Assembly (NCBI GenBank): GCA_016789785.1
Contig: JAEUQE010000066.1
Span: 10,617 to 37,690 of the forward strand
DNA from: Bryobacterales bacterium
GTDB lineage: Bacteria; Acidobacteriota; Terriglobia; Bryobacterales; Bryobacteraceae
DNA length: 27,074 nt
Direction: 5' to 3'
Shown: positions 17,093-23,588 of the stretch, piece after piece
How the letters are laid out: each line of letters starts with the position of its first letter
Numbering within the stretch: the first letter of the stretch is position 1
Position numbers and translations under genes: made by a program
Notes under the pieces: model-generated
What the model was told of the DNA's origin: nothing
Seen by the model: only the letters and a program-made list of their open reading frames with translations
Database searches by the model: none

Positions 17093-18425
17093 CGATGAGG
17101 AAGTTGCCGGAGGTGACGATGCGCTCACCGGCTTTCAAGCCGCTGACGATCTCGACTCGGCCACTCGCGTGTTCGCCGGTGACCACCGTGCGCGGCTCGA
17201 GATAGCCGTTGCCGCGATCGACGAACACGGTCTTGCGCAAACCGCTGTCGAGCACGGCTTCGGAAGGAACGGTGAGCCGCTGGCCAAGTCCGATCTGAAA
17301 GTCGACATCGACGAACATGTCGGGCTTGAGCGCGCCCGCGCTGTTGTCCGCTTCCAGGCGCAGCTTCACGGTGCGGGTTTCGGGGTCCACCTGCGGCTGA
17401 ATATGAGATACGCGGCCATTCAACGTGCGGCCGCCATAGGTGACGGAGATGCGGGCGGGCATGCCGATGCGAACCATGGACGCTTCGTTCTCGAAGACCT
17501 CGGCCATGATCCAGAGACGGCTCAAGTCGACAACGGTGTAGAGATCGGAATCCGGCGTGATGCGCTGCTTCGGGAACGCTTTGCGCTCCATGACGTAGCC
17601 GCTGATGGGCGAATAGAGCGTGACGTTGGTGATGGGCTGACGTGTGCGCGTGATCTCTTCGATCTGCGCCTCGCTGAGATCGAAGAGTTCCAGGCGGCGG
17701 CGGGCCGCGGCGATGAGCGAGTCACCTTGCGTGCGGCTGGATTGGAGCGGGCTGCCGGCCATCACCTCCTTGCTGCGCAACGCGAGCAAATACTCCTGTT
17801 GCGAGGCCAGCATCTCCGGGCTGTAGATGGAGAGCAGCGGCTGGCCCTTCTCGACGAGCTTGCCTGTGAAGTCGACATGCACACGATCGATCCAGCCTTC
17901 GATGCGTGTCTGCACTTTGGCGATGCGGGTTTCATCCACGGTGACCTTGCCGGTCGCGCGGAAGGACTTCACGCCGCCGGTGAGATGCGCCGTATCGTAA
18001 GTGACGCCGATGAGTTGTTGCTTCTCCGGTGTGATGCGAACGGTGCCGGGCGGCATCTCGGCATCGTGTTCGTGGGCGCTATGCTCGTGCGATTCCGATT
18101 GCTGAGGGACAAGCTTCATGTTGCAGATGGGGCAGTCACCGGGCTTGTCCGAACGCACTTGCGGATGCATGGGACAGAAGTAGCCCTCAGGTTTGGCAGC
18201 GGCAGTTTGGGAGGGCTGCGATGCCTCGGGCACAAGCTTCATGTTGCAGATCGGGCAATCGCCAGGCTTGTCCGAACGCACCTGCGGATGCATCGGGCAG
18301 TAGTATGTGAGGGCCTTCTTTTCGGCGGCCGGCTGGGGCTTGGCGTACCAGCGTCCATAGCCGAGCCCTGCGGCGAAGGCTGCGGCTACCAGGACTGCCG
18401 TTGCGATCAGACGTGCGGCACTCAT
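16974..18425 (-). CDS. cusB: Copper/silver efflux periplasmic adaptor CusB with two heavy-metal-binding domains
   Basis: 483 aa membrane-fusion protein joining CusA to CusC. ATG 18425 follows AGGAG. A signal/anchor helix covers ~5-25. Two nearly identical heavy-metal-binding domains follow at 41-66 and 82-107, each 'YCPMHPQVRSDKPGDCPIC' plus 'NMKLVP', with Cys, Met and His ligands. A His-rich linker (SHEHSAHEHD, ~112-121) comes next. The adaptor body has a barrel-sandwich half ('ATGKVTVDETRIAKVQTRIEGW'), a helical hairpin ('ASQQEYLLALRSKE') and a beta-barrel ('LSRLWIMAEVFENEASMVRIG'). The C-terminus ends in GHKHD. It starts 10 nt after cusC. No separate CusF gene is present; the duplicated domains and His-rich parts may capture metal instead (inference). 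Confidence 0.95.
   Translation of the reverse strand: MSAARLIATAVLVAAAFAAGLGYGRWYAKPQPAAEKKALTYYCPMHPQVRSDKPGDCPICNMKLVPEASQPSQTAAAKPEGYFCPMHPQVRSDKPGDCPICNMKLVPQQSESHEHSAHEHDAEMPPGTVRITPEKQQLIGVTYDTAHLTGGVKSFRATGKVTVDETRIAKVQTRIEGWIDRVHVDFTGKLVEKGQPLLSIYSPEMLASQQEYLLALRSKEVMAGSPLQSSRTQGDSLIAAARRRLELFDLSEAQIEEITRTRQPITNVTLYSPISGYVMERKAFPKQRITPDSDLYTVVDLSRLWIMAEVFENEASMVRIGMPARISVTYGGRTLNGRVSHIQPQVDPETRTVKLRLEADNSAGALKPDMFVDVDFQIGLGQRLTVPSEAVLDSGLRKTVFVDRGNGYLEPRTVVTGEHASGRVEIVSGLKAGERIVTSGNFLIDSESQLKAAASGMSRSDTAPPSAAEAPKPSAAPSGHKHD
18109..18306. repeat. Internal duplication in cusB encoding two metal-binding domains
   Basis: Two ~74-base stretches (18109-18182 and 18232-18306), 123 bp apart (41 codons), are close to 90% identical. 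They encode the same 25-residue metal-binding domain. High DNA identity suggests a fairly recent duplication or ongoing gene conversion. Confidence 0.85.
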
Positions 18426-18435
18426 GCGAGGCTCC

Positions 18436-19698
18436 TCATGGGATCAACCGCTTTCCGGTCATTTCTTCCAGGCGCACCAGGGCGAGGTGCAGGTTCTGGA
18501 TCTCTTCCCAATAGTTCATCTCGTACTCAATGACAGCCATGGAATTCATCAGCACGGCGAGGAAGTCCGCCTTGCCGGTTTCGTAAGAAGCAAGCGAAGA
18601 TTCGAGCGTCAAACCGGCTTGCGGGATGACCGTCTTGCGATAGATGTCGATGAGCTTTGCAGCGGCTTCGGCCATCGCATAGTCATCCTGAATGCGGTAG
18701 TGCAGCGATTGGTTGGTGGCCTCGTAGGTGCGTCGGGCCTGCGCGAGCAGTTGCGATTGCTCAGTGACTCCGGGGCGCTGCTTGCGGAAGAAGTAGAGCG
18801 GCACTTTGAAGTCGGCGCGGAACATGTACATGTCGGGCATGCGGCCCATGTTGTAGTAGCCGCCGTTCAGCGTGAAGTCCGGGAGGAACTCTTTGCGGGC
18901 CATGTTGACGGCCTGTTCAGAGCGCTGGATCATCTTCTGATCGCGGCGAAGCATGGGGGAGTTCTCCTGCGCGGAGCGGAAGAGGTCCTTCAGTTCAGCG
19001 GGCAGCGCCACTTCCTTGAGGTCGGTGGGTTGGTCGATGGGCGCGCCGGGCGGGCGGTTGACCAGACTGTTGAGTTCCGCTTCGCGGGAGCGGCGTTCGC
19101 GCTGCATCATGACGCGGCGGGTTTCGAGCACCGACATTTGGGTCTGGGCTTTGAAGATCTCCTGCTGCTCGGCCTTGCCTGCGGAGTAGCGCGCTTCGGC
19201 GATCTGGATGAACTTCGCGAGAAGGGCGAGGTTGCGATCGATGACGGCTGTGGCGGAGTAAGCGAACGCAAGCTTGTAGTAGGCCTGTTTGACGCGGGAG
19301 ACGACGCTGAGTTGGGCTTGCTGATATTGCTCGAACTCGGCGGCGGCTTCGATGACGGCCATGTCGCCTGCGAGCTTTCGCTTCCCGGGGAATGGAATCT
19401 CCTGGCTGACCATCACACCGATGTTGCTGGTTGGTTCGGTGCCGAGGAGAGCTCCGGGCCAGGGCCGGCCATTCGAGTTGAAGCCTGGAGAGATCATCGG
19501 GTCAGGGAGGGAGCTGACTTGGGTGGGCCGTTGACGGGCGGCTTCATAGCGCTTCTGCGCGGCGAGGATTTCCGGGTTGCGATCGAGAGCTTGCTTGAGG
19601 AGTTGATTGAGATCGAGGCGGTCCTGAGCGCCGCTGGCGAATGCCGTGAGCATGATGAGCGCTGGCAGGATGGAAGGCACCGCTGTCTGTTGGAGCAC
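18436..19698 (-). CDS. cusC: TolC-family outer-membrane efflux protein, CusC-like
   Basis: 420 aa from GTG 19698, chosen because AAAGG lies 8 nt upstream and the next ~20 residues form a signal peptide ('ILPALIMLTAFASGAQ'). The frame is open back to 20184, but that part overlaps the divergent transglycosylase gene and is not protein-like. The mature protein begins 'LDLNQLLKQALDRNPEILAA', the usual first helix of TolC-type channels. Two outer-membrane-factor repeats follow, with 'SNIGVMVSQEIPFPGKRKL' and 'PLYFFRKQRPGV' near the beta-barrel turns. Length is normal. It heads the cus operon, with cusB 10 nt downstream. It would form the outer-membrane exit duct for CusBA. Confidence 0.9.
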   Translation of the reverse strand: MLQQTAVPSILPALIMLTAFASGAQDRLDLNQLLKQALDRNPEILAAQKRYEAARQRPTQVSSLPDPMISPGFNSNGRPWPGALLGTEPTSNIGVMVSQEIPFPGKRKLAGDMAVIEAAAEFEQYQQAQLSVVSRVKQAYYKLAFAYSATAVIDRNLALLAKFIQIAEARYSAGKAEQQEIFKAQTQMSVLETRRVMMQRERRSREAELNSLVNRPPGAPIDQPTDLKEVALPAELKDLFRSAQENSPMLRRDQKMIQRSEQAVNMARKEFLPDFTLNGGYYNMGRMPDMYMFRADFKVPLYFFRKQRPGVTEQSQLLAQARRTYEATNQSLHYRIQDDYAMAEAAAKLIDIYRKTVIPQAGLTLESSLASYETGKADFLAVLMNSMAVIEYEMNYWEEIQNLHLALVRLEEMTGKRLIP

Positions 19699-19878
19699 GG
19701 GAATGGCCTTTGCGAATTCACTGCGATTCCGGCGGTTTGGGCGGGCTTGGGCTGTTTTGGCTACGGCGATTGGAGAATCCTGGACAGCAGATGGAGAATT
19801 TTGCACAGTGGCGAGTGCCGGGGAGATGGCACTGGCCGCGACCTGATGGTTGGCCACTGGCGTGCATTGGGGAGGACG
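19699..19878. promoter_or_regulatory. Divergent promoter region between cusC and the transglycosylase gene
   Basis: 180 bases separate the two divergent start codons, so both promoters must lie here or just inside the genes. TGGAGAAT occurs twice (in 19771-19800). I could not identify confident -35/-10 pairs or a recognised CueR, CsoR or CopY operator. No metal-sensing regulator gene is adjacent. Confidence 0.4.
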
Positions 19879-20535
19879 ATGCGATATGCGGTGTTGCTGG
19901 TCGGGATACTGCTCGCCGCGATGATGCTGCGCGCAGAGGATGGGCCGCCGGCCGAGGCATGGACACGGCGCGTGGATGCCATGCTGGACCGGATGCTGAG
20001 GGATCGCGGCGTTGCGGAGGTCGCGACGAGTTCTTTGCGTGTCGAGCCGGCGCGGGCAGCGTCGCCCGAGGAACGAGTGCTGAAGGCGCATGGTCTGCCG
20101 GTCGATTTGATCGCAGTGGCGAAGGTGGAGAGCGCTCTTGATCCACAGGCGCGGTCGCCGAAGGGTGCGCTGGGAATGTGGCAACTGATGCCCGCAACGG
20201 CGCGGCAGTTCGGGCTGGCCGAGGCGGATCGAACGGATCCGGTGCGATCGACGGTGGCTGCGGCGCGGCTGCTACGCTATCTCTATTCGCGGTTCGACGA
20301 CTGGCGGCTCGCGCTGGCGGCATACAACGCCGGGGAAGGCGCTGTGGATCGTGCGATCCGGCGGGCGAGAAGCCGGGATTTCGCGGAGATTGCGCGGCGG
20401 CGTCTGCTGCCCGAGGAGACGTTGGAGTATGTTCCGAAAGTAAGTGCGCTGCGATTGAGTGAGCCGGCGACGGCGAATCCTTCGACGGCGAAGGCGTTCC
20501 CGGAGCGAACGATTGTATGGGCAAAGCCGCAGTAA
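19879..20535 (+). CDS. Lytic transglycosylase, family 1 (SLT domain)
   Basis: 218 aa. ATG 19879 follows GGGGAGG; the frame is open far upstream, but that part is antisense to cusC. Residues 1-19 form a signal peptide (ends AAMMLRA). The SLT catalytic domain covers ~70-200: catalytic glutamate E84 in 'AVAKVESALDP', then 'SPKGALGMWQLMPATARQFG' and 'LALAAYNAGEGAVDRA', the classic family motifs. These enzymes cleave peptidoglycan between MurNAc and GlcNAc, forming 1,6-anhydro ends, in the periplasm. The gene overlaps the downstream histidine kinase by 19 nt, indicating an operon. A role in wall opening for large complexes or in wall sensing is inference. Confidence 0.92.
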   Translation: MRYAVLLVGILLAAMMLRAEDGPPAEAWTRRVDAMLDRMLRDRGVAEVATSSLRVEPARAASPEERVLKAHGLPVDLIAVAKVESALDPQARSPKGALGMWQLMPATARQFGLAEADRTDPVRSTVAAARLLRYLYSRFDDWRLALAAYNAGEGAVDRAIRRARSRDFAEIARRRLLPEETLEYVPKVSALRLSEPATANPSTAKAFPERTIVWAKPQ

Positions 20536-21599
20536 GTTACAGGCCGGTAATCTGGATCGCGCTGTTAGTGGCAATTACCAGCGCGGGGCACTATCTTACG
20601 CCAGCGGATTACCGGTTGTGGCACAGCCTGTTCCAACGGATGTATTATCTGCCGGTGGTCTATGCCGCGATCGCCTACGGATGGCACGGGGGCATGATTG
20701 CGGCGGTGGCGTCGGGCGTGTGCTACGTGCCGCATATCGTCACGACGTGGTCGCATCAACATCACTACGCGATGGAGCAGTATGCGGAGATCTTTATGTT
20801 CCTCGCGGTGGGGCTGGTGACGGGGGTCTTGTCGGATCGGGAGAGGGCACAGCGTGCGGAGTTGAGCCGGGTCTACGAAGAGCTTCGGAATTCGTTCGAG
20901 CAGGTGAAACGCGCCGACCGGCTCTCGTCGCTGGGACAACTGGCGGCAGGTCTGGCACACGAGATTCGCAATCCGCTTTCGAGCATCGACGGCGCGGCGG
21001 AGGTATTGGAGGCGGGCACGGAACCGGAGGAGGTGCGGCAGGAGACGCTGGGCATCATCCGCAAGGAGTGTTCGCGGCTGTTCCGTCTGCTGACGAGCCT
21101 GCTGGACTTCGCACGGCCGCGTGCGCCGGAGTTGCGCGCAGTGAGTATGGACCGCGTGCTGGAGAAGGTGATCGATCTGGTGAGCCATTCCTCCGGGCGG
21201 GGCATCCGGTTTCATCGGGAGACTGCGGCGTCGCTGCCGAAGGTCCTGGGCGATGAAGAGCAGTTGGCGCAGGTGATTCTGAATCTGAGCATCAACGCGG
21301 TGCAGGCGATGCCGGAGGGTGGAGAGATTCGCCTGAGTGCGCGCGAGCAGGGAGGCGGCGTGCTGATTGAAGTGAGCGACCAGGGGGTTGGCGTGGAGGA
21401 ATCGAATCTGGACCGTGTGTTCGATCCGTTCTTCACGACAAAGGACACCGGGACCGGGCTTGGTTTGTCGGTGGTGCACCAGATTGTGACGCAGCACGGC
21501 GGAACCGTTTCGGCGCGGCGGAATGCCGATCGGGGGATGACCTTTGCGGTGTTTCTTCCGGTGAAGCATGTGCGGCGAGAGGTGGCGCAGCCGGTTTGA
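20517..21599 (+). CDS. Membrane sensor histidine kinase, NtrB-like
   Basis: 360 aa. ATG 20517 lies inside the 3' end of the transglycosylase gene. Residues ~10-105 contain about three membrane helices with little periplasmic sequence, so the signal is probably sensed in or at the membrane. A coiled segment (~106-135) leads to the phosphoacceptor domain, H148 in 'GLAHEIRNPLSS'. The ATPase domain shows the N box 'NLSINAVQAMPEGG', G1 'DQGVGV' and 'FDPFFTTKDTGTGLGLSVV'. This set of motifs is typical of NtrB/AtoS/ZraS-type kinases that pair with sigma-54 activators. No response regulator follows, so it is an orphan in this window. Coupling to a transglycosylase suggests cell-envelope control (inference). 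Confidence 0.93.
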   Translation: MGKAAVSYRPVIWIALLVAITSAGHYLTPADYRLWHSLFQRMYYLPVVYAAIAYGWHGGMIAAVASGVCYVPHIVTTWSHQHHYAMEQYAEIFMFLAVGLVTGVLSDRERAQRAELSRVYEELRNSFEQVKRADRLSSLGQLAAGLAHEIRNPLSSIDGAAEVLEAGTEPEEVRQETLGIIRKECSRLFRLLTSLLDFARPRAPELRAVSMDRVLEKVIDLVSHSSGRGIRFHRETAASLPKVLGDEEQLAQVILNLSINAVQAMPEGGEIRLSAREQGGGVLIEVSDQGVGVEESNLDRVFDPFFTTKDTGTGLGLSVVHQIVTQHGGTVSARRNADRGMTFAVFLPVKHVRREVAQPV

Positions 21600-21701
21600 C
21601 GGCGGGCAGACTTCGGGTCTCGATTTGGCCGGTTTCGTCCGCTGAGATGAATGATTGAATCTGTTTTTCGTAACTTTATCCCACTTTTGTGACATTGCGC
21701 C

Positions 21702-22340
21702 CTAGATGTTATGCAGCCGAGGCGTGAATTGGCTTTGTTTCGTTGACGGCTGGATTTGGGGCTTCGAGGATGGCGATGCTGGCTTCGGTGCGGTCCGGCA
21801 GCCGTTTGGCGTGGACTTCAGAAGACGGACGGAGGCTGTAATGGAAGCAAGGCCAGGCAGGAGTTTGGTGTCGCCATCGATCTGGGCGCGGAGTAGGCGC
21901 TCGTTCTGAAGGAGCCGTATCTGGCGGAGGTAGCGCTGGAAGGTGGAGTTGGCCTGGTTGAAGTAGCGCTGATAGAGCAGATAGTCCTTGCGGGTGGTGG
22001 GGTCGGCAAGCGGATCGGCGCCGCGGGATTCGGCTTCGCGGCTGAGGTTGTCCATGAGGATCTGCGCGCGTTCCATGTTGAAGCGGGCGTTGCGGAGCAG
22101 GAGGAAGGCATCTTCTTCGAGGAAGCCGCGGGGGCGGATTTCGGCTCGGTACATCTCTTCGATTTCGTCGAGGAGGGGTTCAAGGTGCGCGGGGCAATAG
22201 AAGCGTGCACCGGAGAGGCCGTGCTTGCGGGCGTTGTGGGAGACCTTTTCCTTGCCCTCTTCGGTGCGAGGACCGGTGGATTTCTGTGCATTCTCGAGAT
22301 TCGCTGCGAGTTTCGCGGCGGAAGCAGATGAATTTTTCAT
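21702..22340 (-). CDS. Hypothetical protein, KSTGPRT...NARKHGL family
   Basis: 212 aa; ATG 22338-22340 follows AAGGAG. The N-terminal ~45 residues carry the family signature 'NAQKSTGPRTEEGKEKVSHN' and 'ARKHGL', basic and glycine-rich. The middle is predicted helical with many charged residues ('DEIEEMYRAEIRPRGFLEED', 'FNMERAQILMD'), and the tail is serine/proline/lysine-rich. Small proteins with this N-terminus occur in many copies in acidobacteria and planctomycetes; to my knowledge no function is established. DNA or RNA binding by the basic N-terminus is only a guess. Its upstream region, including the ribosome-binding site and start codon, is duplicated at 23411-23542. Confidence 0.8.
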   Translation of the reverse strand: MKNSSASAAKLAANLENAQKSTGPRTEEGKEKVSHNARKHGLSGARFYCPAHLEPLLDEIEEMYRAEIRPRGFLEEDAFLLLRNARFNMERAQILMDNLSREAESRGADPLADPTTRKDYLLYQRYFNQANSTFQRYLRQIRLLQNERLLRAQIDGDTKLLPGLASITASVRLLKSTPNGCRTAPKPASPSSKPQIQPSTKQSQFTPRLHNI

Positions 22341-22470
22341 GATAGGACTCCTTGAGTGATGTGACGGAGGGCTCGGCCTCCCGATTTGACCGTAGCATGC
22401 GGGTGCGGGCGATTCTGACAGTCTGCGGGAGTTAGCGTTGAAAAGAAAGGAGATTCAGTTCGTGGAGGGG
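22338..22470. repeat. Direct repeat, copy 1 (leader of the KSTGPRT-family gene)
   Basis: About 133 bases matching 23411-23542 with a handful of mismatches and a 1-base gap. On the minus strand the shared segment runs from a conserved coding-like end ('TPLHELNLLSFQR' then a stop), through a presumed promoter and a GC-rich hairpin (GGAGG...CCTCC), to the ribosome-binding site and ATG. Confidence 0.9.
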
Positions 22471-22795
22471 TGTAATTGCGCATCGCGGGGGGCGGCTGTT
22501 ACTGTTGATCGTGATCAGTCGGGCTTGCCTGTGGCTGCCGCGTGGCGGTGGGTTTAACAGAAGAATAAGCTTCTTTTGGAGTGGTGAAAACCCTCATGTC
22601 AATGAAGTTGACGCATGAAGAAGACCATCCGTGACCGATCGCCGATCACGCCGCGATGAACGTCGTGCCCACCGCCAGTTCCTCGCCCGCAAGATCGCTT
22701 GGCGCTTGCAGGTTGAGGAGGAGGGCGGGCTGCCGGAGGCTGGGCGGGAACTCGCCCGACCGGGTCGCACGCACACGCCCTGTGGAATCGCGTGA
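22471..22795. other. Region between repeat copy 1 and the toxin gene
   Basis: 325 bases with no convincing gene. On the minus strand, right after the toxin stop, a short frame ending at about 22646 reads 'GEFPPSLRQPALLLNLQAPS'. It has no ribosome-binding site and may be a remnant or chance. Small imperfect hairpins (AGAAG...CTTCT near 22558-22573) are too weak to call terminators. Confidence 0.4.
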
Positions 22796-23079
22796 TCAGC
22801 CGAATAGTTCGCTATGTGAACCGAGCCGGGCCAGACGCAGGATATCTTCGTCGACTTTGCGATAAATCAGCAGCAAGCCGGGCTTGACGTGGCACTCGCG
22901 GTAGCCAGCCCAATCGCCACTCAAGGCATGATCACGGTTACTCTCAGGCAACACCACTTCGGATGCCAACCGCTCCAGAACGGATGACAACAACGCATCC
23001 ACATCCTTTCGGTGGCGAGGCGTTGCCTTCGCACGCTTGTAATCGCGCTTGAATGCCGACGACCGTCAATCGTTCGCAT
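22796..23079 (-). pseudogene. YafQ-family (RelE superfamily) toxin with an apparent 1-nt frameshift
   Basis: The body encodes a YafQ-type mRNA-interferase: 'FKRDYKRAKATPRHRKDVDA', 'RDHALSGDWAGYRECHVKPG', 'LLLIYRK', and the C-terminal 'LGSHSELFG'. In frame, the only start is GTG 23002, which would remove the first ~25 residues. ATG 23079, overlapping the antitoxin end by 14 nt, gives the family-typical start 'MRTID' but in another frame. Restoring one base at ~23064-23065 (GAC GGT to GAC CGG T) joins them into 'MRTIDRSSAFKRDYKRAK', a 94-aa protein of normal family length. The toxin is therefore probably inactivated, or the base was lost in sequencing. Confidence 0.82.
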
Positions 23080-23332
23080 TCAGGTCCGCCAACAGCGCAC
23101 CCACGCTCTTGAAGCGCTTGCCCTTTCCCGACTCAAGCTCAGCAATCGCCTTGCGGGTAGTCGCGTTCGGCGCCTTGATCTCGAACGGCAAGCGACGCTC
23201 ATCGGCGACACGCAGCATCAGAAGCCTGATTGCGTCCGAAATCGACAACCCCATGGCGGCCAGGGCCTCGGTGGCGCGCTCCTTGGTGCCGGTATCGATG
23301 CGAGCGCGAACGTAAGTATCGGTCCTGCCCAT
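23066..23332 (-). CDS. RelB/DinJ-family antitoxin
   Basis: 88 aa; ATG 23332 follows AAGGAG. 'MGRTDTYVRARIDTGTKERA' is the N-terminal ribbon-helix-helix DNA-binding and dimerisation part; 'LGLSISDAI'-like 'MGLSISDAIRLLMLRVADER' is its helix pair. The acidic/lysine-rich C-terminal ~30 residues ('SGKGKRFKSVGALLADLNAND') would wrap and neutralise the YafQ-type toxin encoded directly downstream. Antitoxin-first order and overlap with the toxin start are standard for this family. The promoter at 23351-23379 carries a palindrome suited to autorepression by the complex. The antitoxin is intact while the toxin appears frameshifted. Confidence 0.9.
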   Translation of the reverse strand: MGRTDTYVRARIDTGTKERATEALAAMGLSISDAIRLLMLRVADERRLPFEIKAPNATTRKAIAELESGKGKRFKSVGALLADLNAND

Positions 23333-23350
23333 GGCTGCACTCCTTCCTGG

Positions 23351-23379
23351 ATTGTAGTCACGATAGGACTACAGGGCAA
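23351..23379 (-). promoter_or_regulatory. Toxin-antitoxin promoter with embedded palindromic operator
   Basis: Minus strand: TTGCCC (23379-23374), exactly 17 nt, TACAAT (23356-23351), a good sigma-70 promoter 18 nt before the antitoxin ATG. A perfect 6-bp inverted repeat GTAGTC...GACTAC (23354-23372) fills the spacer, the usual place for a ribbon-helix-helix antitoxin to bind and autorepress. Confidence 0.75.
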
Positions 23380-23410
23380 CCTGCCGCGTTTCACCCCAGT
23401 TGCGGCGGAG

Positions 23411-23542
23411 CATGATCAGACTCCTTGGGTGATGTGACGGAGGGCTCGGCCTCCCGATTTGACCGTAGCATGGGGTGCGGGCGATTCCGGCGGTCTTCGG
23501 GGATCAGCGTTGAAAAGAAAGGAGATTCAGTTCGTGGAGCGG
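23411..23542. repeat. Direct repeat, copy 2 (leader without its gene)
   Basis: Matches 22338-22470 in the same orientation. The ribosome-binding site and ATG (23413-23411) are preserved, but the frame after the ATG stops after 14 codons (MLRRNWGETRQVAL), running into the toxin-antitoxin promoter. It looks like the leader of a lost paralogue of the 21702-22340 gene. Confidence 0.9.
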
Positions 23543-23588
23543 CGTCATCGGCTTCGCAGGATGGGGATTGGGGAAGCCACGGAACGCC

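Noticed and set aside
17079..18533. 484-codon plus-strand open frame opposite cusB
   Set aside because: Antisense of a clearly identified adaptor gene; periodic sequence only mirrors the cusB repeats.
18424..19878. Long N-terminal extension of the transglycosylase frame
   Set aside because: Entirely antisense to cusC; the real gene begins at ATG 19879 with GGGGAGG and a signal peptide.
19699..20184. N-terminal extension of CusC to 20184
   Set aside because: Overlaps the divergent transglycosylase gene, is not protein-like, and the signal peptide begins at GTG 19698 after AAAGG.
22646..22795. Short minus-strand frame containing 'GEFPPSLRQPALLLNLQAPS'
   Set aside because: It reads like a protein end, but it has no ribosome-binding site, follows the toxin stop directly and matches nothing I recognise; kept only as a possible remnant.
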